Below, one piece after another: positions 30,372 to 40,218 of a stretch of 40,218 nt of DNA; the first letter of the stretch is position 1, and each line of letters begins with the position of its first letter. Under the pieces are notes generated by a model. It was not told where the DNA came from. It searched no databases and saw only the letters and a program-made list of their open reading frames with translations. A program made the translations under genes and the position numbers. Source of the DNA: Patescibacteria group bacterium UBA6033 (GTDB lineage Bacteria; Patescibacteriota; Minisyncoccia; Phycocordibacterales; Phycocordibacteraceae). The stretch covers positions 13,593-53,810 of the forward strand of contig DIZH01000020.1 of NCBI GenBank assembly GCA_002429325.1, written 5' to 3'.

Positions 30372-31319
30372 CTACTTGGTGAGCGGCGGGTAGAAAGCTG
30401 GGTCAATCGTACGATCGAAGCAGACATTCCCGCTCGTGTGCTGCCAATTGTCCTGCGGGATGCTCTTGCCTACTGGAGACACCGCAATAGGCTCAGTGTA
30501 GACAGGCTGATCCGTACCACGGCTCTCTGCGTTAAAGGTTGCACAGAGTTTGAACGAGAGCGCTCCTGTCGTCTTGTACTCGTAAGGGTTCCCTGACTGC
30601 GGGTCTACGGGCACAGGGCCGTACGAGAGCGAGCTATTGAGATCGGTGAGCGTTGCTGGCAGCTTCTGCTTCGCTTGCCAATATGTAATCATTTGCGACT
30701 GGATGTTCTGCAGGTCATTCACTTTCTGTGCGTCAAAGCGCGCGAGGCGCGCCTGTGCAGGAGTACCGACAATAAAGAAGCCAGCTACTATCGTAACGAT
30801 AGCGAGCACGCCGACACCGATGCCTACATAGCGTTTGCGAAGCGGGAAGTCCGTCCAATACCCGCGCAAATCAGCGATGAAGTGCATAAACACTCCGGCG
30901 GCGATGAGGAAGACGACAAGCACTTTCAGTAAGAATGCAGTTGTGAATGTCTCGCCATTGAGGAACGTCGTCAGCAGCGTGATGAGGTCAACAGCGATGG
31001 TGATGCCTGCAACAAAGAGAGTTAGGATGAGCGCCCAGCGACGCACCCAGATATCGGCACGAGATTCATCATGAGAGATATCGCGACGGATGAGCCACAT
31101 GAGGAGCATGTAGATCGGCAGGAGCACGATGATAGATGCCATTTCATAGCTGATACCGCTCTGATACGGGTCGACAGGATAATATGAAAGCGCGTTCGGA
31201 AATGCATAGTTGATGTAATCGAACACGAGATAGATATAGGCGATGACGCTCCAGTAAAACGCAACCATTGCACCCGCCCACAAAAAGAAGTCTTTTGCAG
31301 TTGTTTTTGGTTTATCCAT
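30372..31319 (-). CDS. DUF5671-like multi-helix membrane protein with soluble C-terminal domain
   Basis: 315 residues. Six hydrophobic segments are visible: ~13-33, ~58-76, ~95-115, ~125-147 and ~165-188, with a shorter one near 35-45. They are followed by a soluble domain beginning ARFDAQKVNDLQNIQSQMITYWQAKQKLPATLTDL, which looks like a pseudopilin globular part. The end GNVCFDRTIDP pairs with KLCATFN. Together this matches the DUF5671 type common in CPR bacteria. Function unknown. An ideal TATAAT 7 nt before the ATG predicts leaderless mRNA. Confidence 0.75.
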   Translation of the reverse strand: MDKPKTTAKDFFLWAGAMVAFYWSVIAYIYLVFDYINYAFPNALSYYPVDPYQSGISYEMASIIVLLPIYMLLMWLIRRDISHDESRADIWVRRWALILTLFVAGITIAVDLITLLTTFLNGETFTTAFLLKVLVVFLIAAGVFMHFIADLRGYWTDFPLRKRYVGIGVGVLAIVTIVAGFFIVGTPAQARLARFDAQKVNDLQNIQSQMITYWQAKQKLPATLTDLNSSLSYGPVPVDPQSGNPYEYKTTGALSFKLCATFNAESRGTDQPVYTEPIAVSPVGKSIPQDNWQHTSGNVCFDRTIDPAFYPPLTK

Positions 31320-31326
31320 AGAATGG

Positions 31327-31335
31327 ATTATACCA
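31327..31335 (-). promoter_or_regulatory. Extended -10 promoter of the 31319 gene
   Basis: TGG-TATAAT with 7 nt to the ATG. Perfect -10 hexamer, no clear -35. Confidence 0.65.
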
Positions 31336-31358
31336 CATTATTCCGTAGCCTTATGTCC

Positions 31359-32456
31359 CTACCCGTGGAGGAACTCAACAACGTCGCCGTCTTTTACTAT
31401 GTATTCCTTCCCTTCTATGCGGACGAGTCCTTTCTCGCGCGCGGCTGCGTAGGAACCGAGTGCAATAAGTTTGTCCCATTCAATGACTTCAGCTCGAATG
31501 AACTTCGTTAGGAAGTCATTGTGGATAGCAGCGCCTGCAACCGGGGCCGGGCTGCCATGAGTAATCGTCCATGCGCGTGTCTCGTCAGTACCGGTTGTGA
31601 AGAATGAGATTAAATTCAACGTCTGATATGCGCCGCGAATAAGATCGGCCAGGCCGTCCTCAGGTACGCCGAGCTCCTGGCGGAAACTGCTGCGGTCATC
31701 ATCAGCGACATCATTCAGCTCGCGTTCAGTCGCAGCATCGACGAATACATACTGTGAGCCGAGGAGTTCGACGAGCTCGTACGCGCGCTCAGCGCGACCG
31801 TCAGCAAGCTCATCGAGATTGTGGCCGCCGCTCTTTCTGTTAAATGCATAGAGAATCGGCTTCATGGTCAGTAGATTCAGACTCTGGATGAGCTTTTTCT
31901 CCTCGTCCGTAAGCCCTGCATGGATAGCGAGCTTTCCTGCAGCAAAGGTCTGAGAAAGTTTCGTAAGTGCAATGTCTTCAGCAGCAGCCTCCTTCGAGCC
32001 CGTCTTGACATCTCGCACGAGCTTGTCGCGGCGCTTCCGCACTTGCTCAGCGTCCGCGAGCGCCAACTCGAGGTTAATGATTTCAATATCTTTGTACGGC
32101 TCGATATTGCCCTCGACGTGATGTATCTCGGTGTCATCAAAGAAACGTACGACCTGGAGTATTGCATCCGTCTCTCGTATATTCGCAAGGAATTGATTGC
32201 CCAACCCTTCGCCTTCTGCGGCGCCCTTCACGAGGCCGGCGATATCCACGAATTCGATAGCCGCAGGAATGGTCTTCTGGCTTTTCGAGAAATCAGTGAG
32301 GGCGCCGAGTCGCGGGTCCGGCACACCGACGACACCGACCGAAGGATCGATGGTGCAGAATGGATAATTCTCTGCCGGCACTGACGCTTTAGTGAGCGCA
32401 TTGAACAATGTCGATTTACCGACGTTCGGGAGTCCAACGATTCCTATCTTAAGCAT
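31359..32456 (-). CDS. ychF: Redox-regulated ATPase/GTPase YchF
   Basis: 365 residues, exact family length. It starts [21 protein letters not shown] (P-loop), then [14 protein letters not shown] (switch I) and [31 protein letters not shown] (switch II), an Obg-like arrangement. The C-terminal TGS domain ends [20 protein letters not shown]. YchF binds the ribosome/proteasome-type partners in other bacteria and prefers ATP. A weak TTGTCT - 17 nt - TAAGTT lies 6 nt before the ATG. Confidence 0.97.
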   Translation of the reverse strand: MLKIGIVGLPNVGKSTLFNALTKASVPAENYPFCTIDPSVGVVGVPDPRLGALTDFSKSQKTIPAAIEFVDIAGLVKGAAEGEGLGNQFLANIRETDAILQVVRFFDDTEIHHVEGNIEPYKDIEIINLELALADAEQVRKRRDKLVRDVKTGSKEAAAEDIALTKLSQTFAAGKLAIHAGLTDEEKKLIQSLNLLTMKPILYAFNRKSGGHNLDELADGRAERAYELVELLGSQYVFVDAATERELNDVADDDRSSFRQELGVPEDGLADLIRGAYQTLNLISFFTTGTDETRAWTITHGSPAPVAGAAIHNDFLTKFIRAEVIEWDKLIALGSYAAAREKGLVRIEGKEYIVKDGDVVEFLHG

Positions 32457-32504
32457 GTATTCAACTTACCGTATTGATGCACAAAAGACAAAATATCGGC
32501 TTCT

Positions 32505-33014
32505 CTATGTGTGCTTCTTAGGACGCAGAAGCATGCGCGCATACTGCAGAATGCCGTAGAAGATTAGTGTCGCGACGACAAAGAACCCGACGGTTGCGCC
32601 GAACGAGAGCGGCGGCATCCATCCAATCGTGAGGTATGCCAAGAACCACCATGCCGTGAATGCAATTGCGGAACCAAGCGCGAAAGATATCTTCCGGCGA
32701 GAGAGTGCCCATGAGACATAAATGACGAGAAGAGCGGCCAGCATCAGTGTCCAGTAGCTTGCTGTCGATGCTGGCTGCGTAGCGGTATGAAGCAGATACG
32801 CAACAACGACGAGCGCGAATGAAGAGCACAAGAGCAGCGTCATGCCGAAACGAAGGCCATGCGCAATGACCCGCAAATGCGCGCGCTCTGCGGCGTCTAT
32901 ATGGCCGTCCTTATGGGCTCGCAGATACGCAAACTCACCCCACACTGTCGTCACCGCACCGATAAGTGCGCCGAGCGCTTGGGTGTAGAAGATGAGCAAG
33001 ATGATGCCGTCCAT
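32505..33014 (-). CDS. Hypothetical integral membrane protein, 169 aa
   Basis: Five hydrophobic segments (~5-27, ~50-75, ~84-103, ~109-130, ~135-158) separated by short loops. The first loop (LRAHKDGHIDAAERAHLRV) is charged. No family recognised. It starts 3 nt after the stop of the 76-aa gene, so the two are co-transcribed. Confidence 0.7.
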   Translation of the reverse strand: MDGIILLIFYTQALGALIGAVTTVWGEFAYLRAHKDGHIDAAERAHLRVIAHGLRFGMTLLLCSSFALVVVAYLLHTATQPASTASYWTLMLAALLVIYVSWALSRRKISFALGSAIAFTAWWFLAYLTIGWMPPLSFGATVGFFVVATLIFYGILQYARMLLRPKKHT

Positions 33015-33017
33015 AGA

Positions 33018-33248
33018 TTATCTCTGTACGAGTGCTTGCAGTTCGGTGCGGTATTTCTTCATGACCTCCATGGAAGCTTTCATTTCGCCTTCTCCCCCTT
33101 TCTTCCGACGCTCAATTTCCTCGCCTATTTTCTTGAAGAGCTGCGGGTCCTTCGAGACAAGTGCGGTCATCTGCTCGCGCTGCGCTTCCGGCATATCCTT
33201 CAGCTTCCACTTGGCGTATTGGTTAAGGAAAAAGCTCTGTAGTGACAT
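33018..33248 (-). CDS. Small hypothetical protein, 76 aa
   Basis: Highly charged helical protein, MSLQSFFLNQYAKWKLKDMP followed by ~50 residues of predicted coiled coil. Not recognised. An extended -10 (TGA-TATCAT) six nt before the ATG predicts leaderless transcription. It is the first gene of a pair with the 33014 membrane protein, 3 nt apart, so it could be a cytosolic partner of it. Confidence 0.6.
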   Translation of the reverse strand: MSLQSFFLNQYAKWKLKDMPEAQREQMTALVSKDPQLFKKIGEEIERRKKGGEGEMKASMEVMKKYRTELQALVQR

Positions 33249-33280
33249 AGAGAAATGATATCACACGTGGCAGGCTTGTA

Positions 33281-33709
33281 TTAGCCGAGCCGAAGGCGCT
33301 GAATAGAGCCGCGAATGGTGCGCGTCGTGAAATAAAGCGCGACAAGGGAGAGCAGTGCGAGAGCTTCAGTGTACGTAAATGAGGGATCGAGTATGCTTGC
33401 GCCGGCGCGGTAGTGGTCGACTGCAGCAGTGCCGAAGACGAGCGTGCCTATCACAGCGAGAAACGCATTGAGCCAATGAATGCCCTTTTGAGTAGGGCTC
33501 GTGACGCCAGCCGCAATCACCAGCACGACCGCGGAGACTACTGAACCGAGCGTTGAGAATGGGAGGTCAGCACCCGTCGACTGAGCGACTATGAGAACAA
33601 GAGCGGCAACGAAGAAAAGCATGCGTACATTGTCACCATAGTAATGCCGTATAGTTCGGCGAGGAGGAATGTTCGCCCCTGTGTCGTCCCCGTTACCGTC
33701 GTAAACCAT
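33281..33709 (-). CDS. Hypothetical membrane protein, 142 aa
   Basis: The start at 33709 (MVYDGNGDDTGANIPP) is chosen because TATACT lies 6 nt upstream; an alternative ATG at 33724 would overlap that box. A ~25-residue polar N-terminus precedes four hydrophobic segments (~30-47, ~53-70, ~80-100, ~113-130) and a basic end. No family recognised. It lies after the ATP synthase operon, beyond a 135-nt foldback element. Confidence 0.65.
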   Translation of the reverse strand: MVYDGNGDDTGANIPPRRTIRHYYGDNVRMLFFVAALVLIVAQSTGADLPFSTLGSVVSAVVLVIAAGVTSPTQKGIHWLNAFLAVIGTLVFGTAAVDHYRAGASILDPSFTYTEALALLSLVALYFTTRTIRGSIQRLRLG

Positions 33710-33742
33710 GCCTCTAGTATACACCCCCGTAGAGAGCGCAAC

Positions 33743-33877
33743 CCCGGTTATGACTACTTGGCATCGCTCCTGGGAATAACAGCAATTGAACAGAGGGAAC
33801 TAGTCTTGGCTATTTGGAACGAGAAATTATCAAAAGAGGTAGGAAGCGTACTCCCAATGCCAAGTTGTCATACCGGG
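33743..33877. repeat. Foldback element after atpC
   Basis: A 22-nt arm beginning CCCGGTTATGAC (33743-33764) is matched, with one bulge and one mismatch, by 33857-33877 ending GTCATACCGGG. The arms enclose ~92 nt. It begins 7 nt after the atpC stop on the minus strand and has no U-run. It ends 34 nt before the next ATG. Confidence 0.7.
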
Positions 33878-33883
33878 CAACCT

Positions 33884-34132
33884 CTAGAGAAGAACAGTTG
33901 CTTGATGGCTCGAGACCTCAGCAATGCCACCCTGGGGAATGTGGAAGTGGTACGTACCGCCCGCCGCATCGACAATTCTCACTTCACCAGGCTTCAATTG
34001 AGATACAAAAGCTTCATGTTCGGCGAGGATTTGGAACATCCCCTCGCTCCCTGGGAGCGTTGCTGAGATAACCTCTCCTTCGAAGAGGTTCTCGCCGACT
34101 TTCGCAACCGTGAGATGGAAACTTTTCGCCAT
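33884..34132 (-). CDS. atpC: ATP synthase epsilon subunit, minimal form
   Basis: 82 residues, only the N-terminal beta-sandwich: MAKSFHLTVAKVGENLFEGEV, SATLPGSEGMFQILAEHEAFVSQL and the strand GEVRIVDAAGG. The C-terminal helical hairpin, which inhibits ATP hydrolysis in longer forms (~135 aa), is missing. It joins the gamma stalk to the c-ring. Last gene of the atp operon, 6 nt after atpD. Confidence 0.93.
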   Translation of the reverse strand: MAKSFHLTVAKVGENLFEGEVISATLPGSEGMFQILAEHEAFVSQLKPGEVRIVDAAGGTYHFHIPQGGIAEVSSHQATVLL

Positions 34133-34138
34133 GAGGAA

Positions 34139-35533
<1,395 letters not shown>

Positions 35534-36442
35534 TTATGTTGCTAATGCCTCGCGGCCACTGACTATCTCCGACACCTCGCGCGTGATGCCAGCCTGACGA
35601 ATCTTATTGAAGAGGCGCGTCAGATCATGCGCCACTTCTTTCGATTTGTCCGAAGCATTCTTCATCGCGACCATGCGCGCTGAGTGTTCGGATGCCTTGG
35701 CCTCAAGCAGGAGGTGGTAGAGCGATACCGAAACCAGGCGCGGCACGAGATAGCCGAGCACATCGGCATCACCGGGTTCGATGGTATAGGCGGCAGGCGA
35801 CTCGATGGGTTTAAGCTCGCTCCACTTCCCTTTCACCGGCACAATATCTTTGACCAGCTGTTCCACATCCGCTTGCGTAAGCGGCAGAAGGTGGCGCACG
35901 GTCGGTGCCTGTTCGAATGTCGACTTGAAGTTGCTGTAGGCTACCAGCACTTCGTCGTACGCTTCGCTCACGAATTCCCGCGAGAGTTCCTCGGAAAGCT
36001 CCTCCATGACTCTGAGCTCGACGATATCTTTCTTGTTCTCAAAGGCGCGCGCAACACGGTACCCGCGCCGCGCAAAGAAGTCTTCGCCTTTCTTTCCATA
36101 GGCATAGACCGTCACTGCCGCAGTTTCGTATGGAGCGACCGCTTCAACCGCCGCCTTGATAACACCACTATTGAGCGCACCTGCAAGGCCTTTGTCGCTT
36201 GTGAGGATGACGAGCGCGATCTTCTCTATCTTCCGCACGCTCGCAAGCGGATGGCGAGTGACGTCCGAGCTACCCGAAAGCCGCGCGAGTATCGAGAGCG
36301 CGGCGCGCGCATACGGCCGACCGGCAAGCGCCGATTGTTGCGTCTTCCTCATCTTCACGGCTGAGACCGCTTCCATAGCGCGCGTCACTTTGTGCGTGCG
36401 CTCGGTCGCTTTTATCTTCGTTTTAATATCCTTCAGTGCCAT
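35534..36442 (-). CDS. atpG: ATP synthase gamma subunit
   Basis: 302 residues. The N-terminal helix MALKDIKTKIKATERTHKVTRAMEAVSAVKM and the C-terminal helix around ASEHSARMVAMKNASDKSKEVAHDLTRLFNKIRQAGITREVSEIVSG are the rotor coiled coil. The middle contains TSDKGLAGALNSGV, the gamma signature. It sits between atpA (9 nt upstream) and atpD. Confidence 0.97.
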   Translation of the reverse strand: MALKDIKTKIKATERTHKVTRAMEAVSAVKMRKTQQSALAGRPYARAALSILARLSGSSDVTRHPLASVRKIEKIALVILTSDKGLAGALNSGVIKAAVEAVAPYETAAVTVYAYGKKGEDFFARRGYRVARAFENKKDIVELRVMEELSEELSREFVSEAYDEVLVAYSNFKSTFEQAPTVRHLLPLTQADVEQLVKDIVPVKGKWSELKPIESPAAYTIEPGDADVLGYLVPRLVSVSLYHLLLEAKASEHSARMVAMKNASDKSKEVAHDLTRLFNKIRQAGITREVSEIVSGREALAT

Positions 36443-36451
36443 ACGAATGTA

Positions 36452-38005
36452 TTACGCACTGAGGTGTCGTGCGACGAATGCATCGAGCTTTTCGCGAAGC
36501 GTCTTTTCCGTCTCTTCGCGAATTTCTTTCGACTCTTTGATAGCCATGAGCACGCCACCCGCTTCCCGTGAAAGGTACTCCTGGAGCTGTACTTCAATTG
36601 CGGAAACTTTTTCCGGAGCAACTGAATCGAAATATCCATTCGTCGCTGCGAAGATAACGGCCGCTTCTACTTCGAACGAGAGTGGCACGCCGCGGCCCTG
36701 GTTGAGTATCTCAGTCATGCGGCGACCAGCATCGATGCGCTTCTTCGTCTCAGCATCGAGGTCGGACGAGAACTGCATGAACGCTTCCAGTTCGCGGAAT
36801 TGCGCGAGTTCGAGTTTAATCTTTCCCGATACTTTCTTCATCGCTTTGGTCTGTGCGGAACTTCCCACGCGCGAGACGGAAATACCGACGTTGATAGCAG
36901 GTCGCTGGCCTTTATTGAAGAGTGCCGCTTCGAGATAAATCTGCCCATCGGTGATGGAGATGACGTTCGTCGGAATATATGCCGAGACGTCGCCTTCTTG
37001 CGTCTCAATGATAGGAAGCGCAGTGAGTGAACCGCCGCCTTTTTCTTTCGACAGTTTTGCAGCGCGCTCGAGAAGACGTGAGTGCAGATAGAAAATATCA
37101 CCCGGATACGCTTCGCGGCCCGGCGGGCGGCGCAAGAGAAGCGACATCTGGCGATACGCGACCGCTTGCTTTGAGAGGTCATCATAAATGACCAGTGCAT
37201 CTTTGCCTTGTTCCATGAAATGCTCGCCGATAGTCGCACCAGCAAATGGCGCGAGATACTGGAGCGCCGCAGGAGCCGACGCTGGTGCGGTCACCACGAT
37301 GGTATAGGCCATCGCGCCGCGAGCTTCGAGCTCTGCTACTAGCTTTGCGGTCTTCGATTCCTTCTGGCCGATAGCGACGTAAATGCAGATGGGGCGCGTT
37401 TTTTCAGGCTCATGCTTCTGATTGATGATGGTATCGATGGCGATGCTGGTCTTGCCAGTGCCACGGTCGCCGATGATGAGCTCGCGCTGTCCGCGGCCGA
37501 TTGGAATCATCGCATCAATAGCTTTCACGCCAGTGTGCAATGGAACATTCACTGGGGCACGGTCGATAACGCCATACGCTTCGCGCTCGATAGGGCGGAT
37601 AGTCGTCGCGTTCGTCGGACCTTTGCCATCGACCGCTTCACCGAGCGGGTTCACTACGCGTCCAACAAGCGAATCGCCAACAGGAATGGACAGCAAGCGA
37701 CCGAGCCGGCGTACAAGCATGCCCTCATAGATCTTCGAAGCATCGCCCAAGATGACGACGCGCACGCCGTCTTCCTCGAGGTTGAGGATGAGGCCGTAAA
37801 TAGGGTTCGGGTCTTTGAGCGCATCCGCGAGCGTGCGATCAAACGTCGCATCAAAAAGTACCATCTCGGACATCGCTGATTTCGACAATCCATCAATCTC
37901 AGCAATGCCATCGCCAGTTGCGCGGACGACCCCGGTCTCCTCGGAGCCCGCTTCTGGGGCCCACGCGGCAATCTCTTTCTCAATTCTCTCGATGATGCTT
38001 TGCAT
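36452..38005 (-). CDS. atpA: ATP synthase alpha subunit
   Basis: 517 residues. The Walker A GDRGTGKT is at 179-186. [20 protein letters not shown] and [30 protein letters not shown] form the family motif region, and the signature [17 protein letters not shown] is complete. Non-catalytic nucleotide-binding F1 subunit. It starts 2 nt after atpH. Confidence 0.98.
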   Translation of the reverse strand: MQSIIERIEKEIAAWAPEAGSEETGVVRATGDGIAEIDGLSKSAMSEMVLFDATFDRTLADALKDPNPIYGLILNLEEDGVRVVILGDASKIYEGMLVRRLGRLLSIPVGDSLVGRVVNPLGEAVDGKGPTNATTIRPIEREAYGVIDRAPVNVPLHTGVKAIDAMIPIGRGQRELIIGDRGTGKTSIAIDTIINQKHEPEKTRPICIYVAIGQKESKTAKLVAELEARGAMAYTIVVTAPASAPAALQYLAPFAGATIGEHFMEQGKDALVIYDDLSKQAVAYRQMSLLLRRPPGREAYPGDIFYLHSRLLERAAKLSKEKGGGSLTALPIIETQEGDVSAYIPTNVISITDGQIYLEAALFNKGQRPAINVGISVSRVGSSAQTKAMKKVSGKIKLELAQFRELEAFMQFSSDLDAETKKRIDAGRRMTEILNQGRGVPLSFEVEAAVIFAATNGYFDSVAPEKVSAIEVQLQEYLSREAGGVLMAIKESKEIREETEKTLREKLDAFVARHLSA

Positions 38006-38007
38006 AG

Positions 38008-38379
38008 TTATACAGTGACCTTCTGGTAAATGGTGAGCAATGCGCGTTTCGCCGAACGGTCGACAAGTCGGTCGCCGCTCTTCGCGCGCCAGCCATGGAT
38101 GAGCGCTGGATTCACGCTTGCGTGCGCAGCAACGATGCCCTCGTGTGCGGCGGCGCGGAGCGCAGCCTCTGATTCTTTCCGGTGAGCGACTTCGACAGTC
38201 GGTCGAAGTGCATGGCGCCGGGCAGCGACCTTCTTCAGCTCGCGGGCTATCTGCGGAAGCATCTTCATGCGGCCGGCACTCTTCAAATGCATGATGAGCT
38301 TCGTGACTGCGGCATCAGATACCGCCTTGTCCTCTATCTCCGCTGTAGCTTCCAAAAGACGCGTGTATTCGTCAATCAT
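38008..38379 (-). CDS. atpH: ATP synthase delta subunit, short form
   Basis: 123 residues, against ~175 in most bacteria. The identification rests largely on position between atpF and atpA. It is supported by a helical N-terminus and the C-terminal [24 protein letters not shown], which resembles the delta ending (GG-x2-x-GD-x-x-D-x-S). It would connect the b-stalk to the top of F1. The start overlaps the end of atpF by 8 nt. Confidence 0.85.
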   Translation of the reverse strand: MIDEYTRLLEATAEIEDKAVSDAAVTKLIMHLKSAGRMKMLPQIARELKKVAARRHALRPTVEVAHRKESEAALRAAAHEGIVAAHASVNPALIHGWRAKSGDRLVDRSAKRALLTIYQKVTV

Positions 38380-38821
38380 ATTTCTCTTTCAGGATCTTCT
38401 CTGCAGCGAGGATTGCGACGCGCGCAATATCTTTCTCGCTCTCGCGCTTCGCTTTCGCCGCGGCTTCTGTGGCACGCTCCTCGGCATCCTTCGTTACTGC
38501 ATTCGCACGCGCCTCTGCTTCTTTCAACAGCCGTGCTTTCTCTGTAGCCGCAGATTCGCGCGCCGCAGAAACAATGGCATTCGCTTCGGTATCCGCCGCC
38601 GAAACGCGCTTCTGTGCCTCGCCGTCAGCATGAGCAAGCTTCTCGCTCGCGAGCGTTGCATCCTGCACCCCTTTGGCGACAATCTCTTGCCGTTTCGTCA
38701 GCATGGCGAGTACGGGCTTATAGAGGAAGTACCAGAGAGCGATAAGCACAATAGCGAAGTTAACCGCCTGCGCGATGATGAGACTGACATTAACTCCGAA
38801 TGCTGCGAAGAGCTGTTGCAT
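38372..38821 (-). CDS. atpF: ATP synthase b subunit
   Basis: 149 residues. An N-terminal membrane helix (NVSLIIAQAVNFAIVLIALWYFLYKPVL, ~9-36) is followed by a long Ala/Glu/Lys-rich coiled coil, the peripheral stalk. It lies between atpE and atpH. The space to atpE holds a ~129-nt foldback element, which ends 10 nt before this ATG. No SD. Confidence 0.95.
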   Translation of the reverse strand: MQQLFAAFGVNVSLIIAQAVNFAIVLIALWYFLYKPVLAMLTKRQEIVAKGVQDATLASEKLAHADGEAQKRVSAADTEANAIVSAARESAATEKARLLKEAEARANAVTKDAEERATEAAAKAKRESEKDIARVAILAAEKILKEKYD

Positions 38822-38831
38822 AGGTTAGATC

Positions 38832-38957
38832 TTAAAACGTGCCGGAAAGTTCTCGGATGCAAGGCATGGGATTGCGATTTTCTGAGGCGTACCCTGAGGT
38901 ACGATGAGGGAAAGCGCAGGGACCCATAACGAAGCAGACGAGACTTTCAGACATGTT

Positions 38958-38960
<3 letters not shown>
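38832..38960. repeat. Long foldback element between atpE and atpF
   Basis: The outer arm TTAAAACGTG...AGTTCTCG (38832-38855) pairs imperfectly with CGAGACTTTC...GTTTTA (38939-38960). Inside, GCATGGG/CCCAT, GCGATTTTC/GGGAAAGCGC and a terminal CGTACC-CTGA-GGTACG continue the fold, so nearly all of it can form one long hairpin. The atpE stop codon is part of the right arm. Confidence 0.75.
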
Positions 38961-39248
<288 letters not shown>

Positions 39249-39255
39249 CTATGAG

Positions 39256-40002
39256 CTAATGCGCCTCGTGTGGGTCCATAATCGCTAGTTTGATAAAGAA
39301 CAGCGTCAACATCGCGAACACCAGTGCCTGGATGAGGCCGATGAACATTTCAAAACCCATGAGAGGTGCAGGGAGCACATACGGCAAGAAATAGCTCGCG
39401 ACCAGCACCATCACCTCGCCTGCGAAGATATTTCCAAAAAGACGGAACGAGAATGAGATGAGCCGACCGAGATTGCTGACGAGCTCAATGAGCCCGACGG
39501 CAAACCCGATCGGCGACTTCAGATTAACATACTTTCCTGCATACTTAAAAAGTCCCAGCGTGACAATGCCGGTTATCTCAATCGTGAAGAATGCGATGAT
39601 AGCGAGAGCGAGAGTGAAATTGAGGTCAGTGGTCGGCGCGCGCAAAAGTGGCAGGAATTCCGAAGCGCGCGTGAGACCGATGGAACCGATGCCTGGGAAG
39701 AACTCGAGTTCATTAATGAACGCGATGAAAATGAAGACCGAGGCGACCAGCGGAAAAAAACGCAGCGCCAGCTTCTCGCTCTCAAGCACTTCGGTCATAT
39801 AGCCGATAGCCCCCTCAAAGGCCCATTCAATGGCCGTTTGGAGCTTCCCAGGGATAAGTTTGAGCGAGCGACTGAAGAAATACGCTCCCACGAAGAGGAG
39901 AATCATCACGAGCCAGGCCATAATAAGCGAGTTGGTGATAGGGAAACCGAAAACGGAGCCTAGCTGCTCCGCCTTGAGGACGACTGAGATACCCTCATGC
40001 AT
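39256..40002 (-). CDS. atpB: ATP synthase a subunit
   Basis: 248 residues from MHEGISVVLKAEQLGSVFG; the open frame extends to 40203 without family resemblance. Five to six membrane helices are present. LISFSFRLFGNIFAGEVMVLV contains the essential Arg next to the c-ring, and FMLTLFFIKLA-type residues end the protein. It forms the proton half-channels of Fo. First gene of the atp operon, with TAGAAT 8 nt before the ATG. Confidence 0.96.
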   Translation of the reverse strand: MHEGISVVLKAEQLGSVFGFPITNSLIMAWLVMILLFVGAYFFSRSLKLIPGKLQTAIEWAFEGAIGYMTEVLESEKLALRFFPLVASVFIFIAFINELEFFPGIGSIGLTRASEFLPLLRAPTTDLNFTLALAIIAFFTIEITGIVTLGLFKYAGKYVNLKSPIGFAVGLIELVSNLGRLISFSFRLFGNIFAGEVMVLVASYFLPYVLPAPLMGFEMFIGLIQALVFAMLTLFFIKLAIMDPHEAH

Positions 40003-40010
40003 ACTATTGC

Positions 40011-40019
40011 ATTCTAGCA
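40011..40019 (-). promoter_or_regulatory. Extended -10 promoter of the atp operon
   Basis: TGC-TAGAAT, 8 nt before the atpB ATG, predicts leaderless transcription of the operon. No convincing -35. Confidence 0.5.
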
Positions 40020-40084
40020 GATGACCCGTACTATATGCTACATACCAGCAAAACACGGAAGTAGTAACACAAATTACATTCACT

Positions 40085-40218
40085 ATGGCAATAAACGCAG
40101 CTCTATCAAAACCGCTTACACTCTCTCCTGAATTGGAGGCAGTTGTCGGTGCAGGCCCAATGCCGAGAACCGAGGTGGTCAAGCAGCTCTGGGTATACAT
40201 CAAGAAGCACGATCTCCA
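40085..40218 (+). CDS. SWIB/MDM2-domain protein, N-terminal fragment (cut by window edge)
   Basis: 44 codons are present. They start MAINAALSKPLTLSPELEAV, then PMPRTEVVKQLWVYIKKHDL, the SWIB core helices. Bacterial SWIB proteins are small DNA-associated proteins, also found in Chlamydiae and CPR; the exact role is unknown. It is divergent from atpB with an 82-nt gap. A TACATT box 4 nt before the ATG is the only promoter hint. Confidence 0.88.
   Translation, partial: MAINAALSKPLTLSPELEAVVGAGPMPRTEVVKQLWVYIKKHDL

Overview
The window looks like part of a Candidate Phyla Radiation genome, most likely a Parcubacteria-type (Patescibacteria) organism. Evidence: a cysteine-free bL36, an AlaRS lacking the C-terminal DHHA1/C-Ala region, a minimal F1 epsilon, a DUF5671-type membrane protein, a PilM-like protein paired with a baseplate-J-like protein, a sigma-region-4/HARE-HTH protein, a SWIB-domain protein and a RAYT transposase. 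Nearly all genes are on the minus strand. The exceptions are the M13 peptidase, the RAYT and the SWIB gene at the right edge. No rRNA, tRNA, CRISPR array or prophage was seen, and no stretch over 300 bases lacks a gene.

Layout, left to right. 1-3000: the chaperone cluster grpE-dnaK-dnaJ (dnaJ cut by the edge). 3000-4900: small unknown genes, each with a good Shine-Dalgarno sequence and its own terminator, plus a 16-codon ORF that copies the C-terminal tail of ribosomal protein S9. 4900-9000: infA-rpmJ-rpsM-rpsK-rpsD-rpoA-rplQ-rplM-rpsI, transcribed from one promoter. 9000-17800: an unknown cassette gene, the baseplate-J-like/PilM-like pair, alaS, a divergent M13 metallopeptidase, a small HD alarmone-hydrolase-like gene and another cassette gene. 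17960-22440: a compressed operon mnmA - anchored protein - ATP-cone/nuclease - anchored protein - Cas4-like nuclease - alkyltransferase-like - ung. 22470-23310: a RAYT transposase with its palindromes. 23320-33700: a putative small metallopeptidase, mltG and its membrane partner, the sigma4/HARE protein, leuS with a NUDIX-like insertion, a DUF5671-like protein, ychF and three small genes. 33880-40000: a complete F1Fo ATP synthase operon atpBEFHAGDC. The SWIB gene starts at the right edge.

Two expression styles coexist. About a dozen housekeeping genes have a -10 box only 4-9 bases before the ATG, which predicts leaderless or nearly leaderless mRNAs. A second class, mostly short genes of unknown function, has promoters about 40-80 bases upstream, classical Shine-Dalgarno sites and private hairpin terminators. 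The latter resemble autonomous moron-like cassettes.

The least explained feature is a set of intergenic foldback elements. Arms of about 12-24 nt enclose about 35-95 nt, and the elements sit at or just after a stop codon (grpE, alaS, leuS, atpC, atpE) or directly before a start codon (pilM-like, HD gene). Three share the end CCCGTTAGA/TCTAACGGG. Other shorter palindromes carry stop codons in their stems, and one lies inside leuS. All functional statements come from reading motifs and gene order; no database search was made.
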